Source: DSSB01 sp046346845 (lineage in GTDB: Bacteria; UBA10199; DSSB01). Taken from it: DNA of 64,000 nt. Positions 60,681 through 64,000 of this stretch are shown one piece after another. Positions within the stretch are counted from its first letter, which is position 1. Each line of letters starts with the position of its first letter. The stretch covers positions 496,001 through 560,000 of the forward strand of contig JAXMHH010000001.1 in assembly GCA_046346845.1 (NCBI GenBank), given 5' to 3'. The position numbers and the translations under genes are program-made. The notes beneath the pieces were generated by a model, which was given only the letters and a program-made list of their open reading frames with translations, did not search any database and was not told the origin of the DNA.

Positions 60681-62501
60681 TCAGCGGCAGCTCATACCCC
60701 CGCGCCCCTCGAAATCGGCGTGGCATTGGGTGGTCTTGCCGGCCCGCACGACGGCCGTCGCGCTGAGCGTCTTGCGCAGGGCCGAATTGCTGACCGACAC
60801 CGCATAGCGACCCTCCGGTATCTTTCCCCGCACGACCGGGGTCTCGGCCCCGGCGATGAAGCCCGGCATGCTGACGCGCCCCCAGGGCGCCGCATTGACC
60901 CGCACGCTGCCAAAGCCAGGGGCCTTTTTTTCCAATTGAAAAACGTACTCCTGGGGCGAAGGGTCTGCGGCGATGGTGAAAGTCTTGGACTGGGGCTCGT
61001 ATCCGGCGAGCGAGGCGCTGACCGTGACGGCGGCATTCGGGGACAGGCCGGCGAGCCGGAGGGCGCCCGTTCCCTGTTCCTTGCCCCCCGGATGACTGGC
61101 CCTCAACAGGGCGGAGGCGGGCAAGGCCTTAAGCAGCAGCGGACCGGAGACGGCGGCCGGACTCGGCGTGGGCAAAGCGGCCTGCGCGACGGGACGGGAC
61201 TCCGGAAGCGGCGAATTTTGGGTGGGCTTGGGCGCCTCGCTCAATACCTGGACGGAACCGACGACCGAGGCAGGGACAGGAGGAGCCTGGCGACGGTTCA
61301 GGAGCCAAAGCCCTAGGACGATGGACAAGACGAGGATCGGCAAGGCCCAGGCCCAATTTCGAAAGGGTTTTGGCCGCGCATTTTCGGAAACTTTTGGGGC
61401 CGGGGCTGGCCTTCCATCCAAGAAGTCAGCTTCGCTCGTGGTACCGGCCTCCAACTCCGTCGGCCCCTCCTCCACCAAAGATACCGTCCGCTCCCCCTCC
61501 GCGGGCCCCACCCGGGTATGCCGCAAAAAGCTCTCCGTCTTTTGCCGCATCTCCTCGACATGCTGGCGCCGGTCTTGGATCTCGGCCGCGAACACCTCTT
61601 CCAAGAATGCGGCGAATTGGCGCCTCCCCGCCTTGCGCTCCCGGGGCAAGCAGGCCTCCAGGGCCTCGGCAAATTCCTCGGCGCTGGCAAAGCGATCTTC
61701 GGGGCGCAGGCGCAAGGCCTGTTCCAGGACCTCGCGAAGGCCGGGGTAAAGCGGCCGGTCCTCCGGGAAGGGGATTTCCGCCCGGCGCACCCGGTCGAGG
61801 GTCTCGATATCGGTCTTGCCCGCGAACAGCCGCCGCTCGAAGAGCAGCTCCCAGAGGACGATGCCGCAGGCGAAGAGGTCGCTGCGCGCATCCAAGGGGG
61901 CTCCCAGCGCCTGCTCCGGGGACATGTAGGCGTATTTCCCCTTCAGCACCCCCGTCTGGGTCTCGTGGGTCTGGGTCAGGGCCTTGGCGATGCCGAAGTC
62001 CGTGACCTTTACCTCGCCCTCGAAGCTGAGCAGGATATTTTGCGGGCTGACGTCCCGATGCACGATGCCCAGCCGGCCCCGGTCTTTCAGCGAGCGCTCA
62101 TGGGCATAGTGAAGTCCCTTGAGGGCCTCGAGGACGATGAACAGGGCCAGCTCGGGCGGCAGCGGGCGGCCCGCGGCCTTCAGCTTTTGCTGAAGCTGGC
62201 GGAGGTCCACCCCCTCCACGAACTCCATCGCGATGAAATAGGTCTCGCCCTCGCGGCCCAGCTCGAAGACTTGGACAATATTAGGATGGTTGAGATGGAC
62301 GAGGAGCTTGGCCTCGTCCACCAGCATGGTGATGAAGTCGCGGCGCTCCGACCAAAAGGGGTGGATGCGCTTGATGACGACCGTCTTCTCAAAGCCTTCG
62401 ACCCCGACCAATTTGGCCCGAAAGATCTCGGCCATCCCGCCCGAGGCGAGCCGGTCGATCAATAAATAACGTCCAAAGGTGCTGGGAAAGGCCGTGGTCA
62501 T
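60681..62501 (-). CDS. transmembrane Ser/Thr protein kinase with PEGA domain
   Basis: 606 residues. The kinase domain occupies about 10-280: LASGGMAEIFRAK, Lys44, HRDVSPQNILL (the myxobacterial-type loop), DFGIAKAL and MSPEQALG. A juxtamembrane region is followed by one membrane segment at about 385-403 (WAWALPILVLSIVLGLWLL), a Pro/Ala-rich periplasmic linker and PEGA-like beta repeats near the C-terminus. With catalytic residues intact, it could phosphorylate the FHA- and PP2C-linked giant proteins; that link is inferred. It is transcribed toward the M16 pair. Confidence 0.92.
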   Translation of the reverse strand: MTTAFPSTFGRYLLIDRLASGGMAEIFRAKLVGVEGFEKTVVIKRIHPFWSERRDFITMLVDEAKLLVHLNHPNIVQVFELGREGETYFIAMEFVEGVDLRQLQQKLKAAGRPLPPELALFIVLEALKGLHYAHERSLKDRGRLGIVHRDVSPQNILLSFEGEVKVTDFGIAKALTQTHETQTGVLKGKYAYMSPEQALGAPLDARSDLFACGIVLWELLFERRLFAGKTDIETLDRVRRAEIPFPEDRPLYPGLREVLEQALRLRPEDRFASAEEFAEALEACLPRERKAGRRQFAAFLEEVFAAEIQDRRQHVEEMRQKTESFLRHTRVGPAEGERTVSLVEEGPTELEAGTTSEADFLDGRPAPAPKVSENARPKPFRNWAWALPILVLSIVLGLWLLNRRQAPPVPASVVGSVQVLSEAPKPTQNSPLPESRPVAQAALPTPSPAAVSGPLLLKALPASALLRASHPGGKEQGTGALRLAGLSPNAAVTVSASLAGYEPQSKTFTIAADPSPQEYVFQLEKKAPGFGSVRVNAAPWGRVSMPGFIAGAETPVVRGKIPEGRYAVSVSNSALRKTLSATAVVRAGKTTQCHADFEGRGGMSCR

Positions 62502-62559
62502 TCCAGTTGCCGTCCGATGAAGCCCCCGGAGGCTGTAACAGCCTTTGGAGCGGAGTACA

Positions 62560-62690
62560 AGTCGTCCACAATGAATTTAAAAGTGCAAAATCGTATAAAA
62601 TTTTAGGATATTTATCGAAATTTCTTGACCTTTTAATAAAATATAACGAAATTATATTAAATTATATGTCTCTGATCGCTTTTCCTGGGA
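62560..62690. other. AT-rich island before a small gene
   Basis: About 130 bp is very AT-rich in a GC-rich genome and lies between the divergent kinase gene and the 63-residue gene. No -24/-12 promoter was found. TTGACC at about 62627 and several TATA-like hexamers are present, but spacing is not decisive. Confidence 0.4.
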
Positions 62691-62700
62691 GGGATGAGCC

Positions 62701-62892
62701 ATGGACAAGGTCTTAAAAGAGCTGTGCGTCGAAATCGCCTCGGGGGACATCGGCAGCGAGCGGTTCAACCGCTTGTGGATCGAGAGCGGCATCCCCCTCG
62801 AGGGATCGGAATTCGAGGTGGCCAACCGGATCCTCACCAAGGCCCAGGAATCCAACTGCGAAGACTCCATCGACAGCCGCACCTTCCACTGA
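62701..62892 (+). CDS. 63-residue hypothetical protein
   Basis: ATG 62701 follows GGGAGGGATGAGCC. The product is acidic and helical (MDKVLKELCVEIASGDIGSE ... EFEVANRILTKAQES), with two Cys and no signal peptide or membrane segment. No family is recognised. It is divergent from the PEGA kinase gene and preceded by an AT-rich island, as are two of the sigma-54 genes. Confidence 0.6.
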   Translation: MDKVLKELCVEIASGDIGSERFNRLWIESGIPLEGSEFEVANRILTKAQESNCEDSIDSRTFH

Positions 62893-62996
62893 TCGCAAAA
62901 CTCCCTTTACTCCCCTCTTCTGCTTCGGACCGGAATCACCGGCTTGCCTCTTTCTTGGATCGACTCCGCTCCATCCTGCTAAATTTTTTTGACACC

Positions 62997-63038
62997 GAAA
63001 AAACAAAAACCCCGCTTCGATTTCTCGAAACGGGGTTT
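62997..63038 (-). terminator. Rho-independent terminator of the H1-like gene
   Basis: A perfect 14-bp stem (63007-63020 with 63025-63038, 4-nt loop), followed on the minus strand by tttgtttttt. Confidence 0.92.
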
Positions 63039-63066
63039 CAAACTCGTTACAACCAAAACGAGCTAA

Positions 63067-63159
63067 CTATTTCTTTTTCTTCTTAGCCGTCTTCTTCTTG
63101 GTTGCAGCTTTTTTCTTAGCGGGCTTTTTCTTAGCCGCTTTCTTCTTCTTAACAGCCAT
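63067..63159 (-). CDS. 30-residue lysine-rich histone H1-like peptide
   Basis: ATG 63159 follows AAAGGAGGGTAAA, a very strong ribosome site. The 30 residues are 19 Lys plus Ala, Thr, Pro and Val, in repeats such as KKKPAKKKAATKKKTAKKK, like the tails of eukaryotic H1 and bacterial Hc1/AlgP proteins. It has its own promoter and terminator, so it is a real, highly expressed gene despite its size. It probably binds DNA or RNA by charge and may compact the nucleoid. Confidence 0.9.
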   Translation of the reverse strand: MAVKKKKAAKKKPAKKKAATKKKTAKKKKK

Positions 63160-63198
63160 TTTACCCTCCTTTAATTAAATAAGGTAATGACTGTGCCA

Positions 63199-63227
63199 AC
63201 AATAAGTTCTCTTTTATGAACAGTCAA
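63199..63227 (-). promoter_or_regulatory. sigma-70-type promoter of the H1-like gene
   Basis: On the minus strand TTGACT (63227-63222), 17 bp, then TATTGT (63204-63199). Confidence 0.7.
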
Positions 63228-63307
63228 CTATTATTATAACAATTTTAGTAAAATTATAGGTAATTGATAGGGAGCCCGTCCAGGAGAAAATCTTTTCGGC
63301 GAAAACC

Positions 63308-63336
63308 TTGACTTCACTTCCGCACAAACCTATAAG
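63308..63336 (+). promoter_or_regulatory. promoter of the initiator tRNA
   Basis: TTGACT (63308-63313), 17 bp, then TATAAG (63331-63336). The predicted start is about 7 bp before the mature tRNA. Confidence 0.82.
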
Positions 63337-63349
63337 CTGCGTCCATCAT

Positions 63350-63423
63350 TGCGGGGTAGAGCAGTCTGGTAGCTCGCCGGGCTCATAACCCGGAGGTCCT
63401 AGGTTCAAATCCTAGCCCCGCTA
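63350..63423 (+). tRNA. initiator tRNA-fMet (anticodon CAT)
   Basis: A complete 74-nt cloverleaf with anticodon loop ctCATaa and the run of three G-C pairs in the anticodon stem (ggg/ccc) that marks initiators. Positions 1 and 72 do not pair (T and T here; C-A in E. coli), also an initiator trait. CCA is not encoded. Confidence 0.95.
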
Positions 63424-63428
63424 CCCTC

Positions 63429-63460
63429 AAGGCGACGGCGTTCCCGTCGCCTTTTTTTAT
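63429..63460 (+). terminator. Rho-independent terminator after tRNA-fMet
   Basis: aaggcgacgg pairs with ccgtcgcctt, followed by a run of T (seven, two of them in the stem). It lies between the tRNA and the convergent glutathione transferase gene. Confidence 0.93.
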
Positions 63461-63473
63461 TTCCTCGCCAAAA

Positions 63474-64000
63474 TTAACGCTCCGAGGCCGCGATGATCCA
63501 GGGCTCGCTTCGCGCGGCCTCCACCCACTCTTGAACCGCCGGCAAGGCCTCCATCGTGCCCATATAGCTGCGAGGTTCCGATCCCACTTCCACCGCATAG
63601 CGGGAGAAGCGGAAGACCACCGGCGCGTACATCGCGTCGGCGATCGAGAAGCGCCCGAACAAGAAGGGTCCCTGCCCCGCATAAAGCCGCCGGCACTCTT
63701 CCCAGATCGATTCGATGCGCCGCACATCCGCCTGGGCCGCCGGACTCATCGCGATCGGCGCAGGCCTGCGGCGAATGTTCATCGGCAGCTCAGACCTCAG
63801 GGCGGTGAAGCCGGCATGCATCTCGCTGGAGATCGACCGGGCCAAGGCCCGCGCCGCAGGGTCCTCGGGCCAAAGGTTCATGCGCGGAAACATCTCGGCC
63901 AGATACTCGGCGATGGCGAGGGATTCCCAAATCACCCTATCCCCTTCCCGCAGGGCCGGCACCTTTCCCGAGGGCGAGTACATCAAGATGCGGTCCTTGG
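63474..64000 (-). CDS. glutathione S-transferase-like protein (partial)
   Basis: The gene runs off the right edge, so its first ~45 residues are missing. The visible 175 residues start in the thioredoxin-fold domain (ILMYSPSGKVPALREGDRVI, ESLAIAEYLAEMFP, the Pro and Glu-Ser that bind glutathione). They continue through the helical C-domain (GPFLFGRFSIADAMYAPVVF with the conserved S-x-x-D N-capping box). The ATG near 63986 lies inside the fold and is not the true start. Confidence 0.92.
   Translation of the reverse strand, partial: KDRILMYSPSGKVPALREGDRVIWESLAIAEYLAEMFPRMNLWPEDPAARALARSISSEMHAGFTALRSELPMNIRRRPAPIAMSPAAQADVRRIESIWEECRRLYAGQGPFLFGRFSIADAMYAPVVFRFSRYAVEVGSEPRSYMGTMEALPAVQEWVEAARSEPWIIAASER

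Noticed and set aside
63183..63198. Possible sigma-54 promoter before the H1-like gene (TGGCAC-N5-TTAC, minus strand)
   Set aside because: The essential GC of the -12 element is AC here, and a good sigma-70 promoter overlaps it.

Overview
This 64 kb window is GC-rich chromosomal DNA (AT-rich only in a few short islands) from a Gram-negative bacterium of deltaproteobacterial type. The signs are myxobacterial-style Ser/Thr kinases, lipoproteins with lipoboxes, a sigma-54 activator, beta-barrel-like sequence, the small-PurL/PurS/PurQ form of FGAM synthase, RNase Y next to YmdB, and the zapA - 6S RNA - formyl-THF cyclo-ligase order. An exact taxon cannot be fixed from sequence reading; a poorly cultured deltaproteobacterial lineage is my inference. 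No rRNA, CRISPR array, transposase or integrase was seen.

Layout. 1-5.8 kb (minus strand): a bufferin/HvfA-like peptide system. A secreted precursor with eight CSGDK repeats is followed by a DUF692 MNIO enzyme, its DUF2063 partner, an ECF sigma/anti-sigma pair, a 50-residue membrane peptide and a CxxC thioredoxin-fold DUF255 protein. 5.9-11.7 kb: a compact purine operon, purB-S-Q-L-F. 11.9-20.6 kb: a 1676-residue fusion of Ser/Thr kinase, P-loop ATPase, TPR, GAF, sigma-54 AAA+ and Fis-type HTH; two paralogous lipoproteins; and two genes each behind a clear -24/-12 promoter. A third such promoter precedes the gene at 30.2-30.8 kb. 20.6-29.9 kb: housekeeping genes (tyrS, ymdB, rny, fau, 6S RNA, zapA, a family 2 glycosyltransferase, rnr, tRNA-Leu). 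31.6-35.9 kb: a CoA-transferase/hydrolase, a sugar-nucleotide epimerase, a PhnD-like binding protein, an FHA-like protein and trmL.

36.1-52.0 kb is the most unusual part. It is a tight four-gene operon of very large proteins (638, 1497, 1799 and 1317 residues), all starting MTPP. Three are paralogs with a helical N-terminal half, a shared Gly/Ala-rich hydrophobic core, and different C-terminal modules: a new-looking domain, a PP2C phosphatase, and FHA-like domains. The first carries beta-barrel-like sequence and a coiled coil. With the FHA-like protein just upstream and the kinases elsewhere in the window, this looks like an undescribed phospho-regulated envelope or secretion apparatus.

52.2-64 kb: lepB, lepA, an RHH protein, a SPOR protein, argS, an active/inactive M16 peptidase pair, a PEGA-type membrane Ser/Thr kinase, a 30-residue histone H1-like peptide, initiator tRNA and a partial glutathione S-transferase. 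Three long intergenic elements (21.9, 31.1 and 52.1 kb) share a three-way-junction fold, and a fourth hairpin element sits at 60.5 kb.
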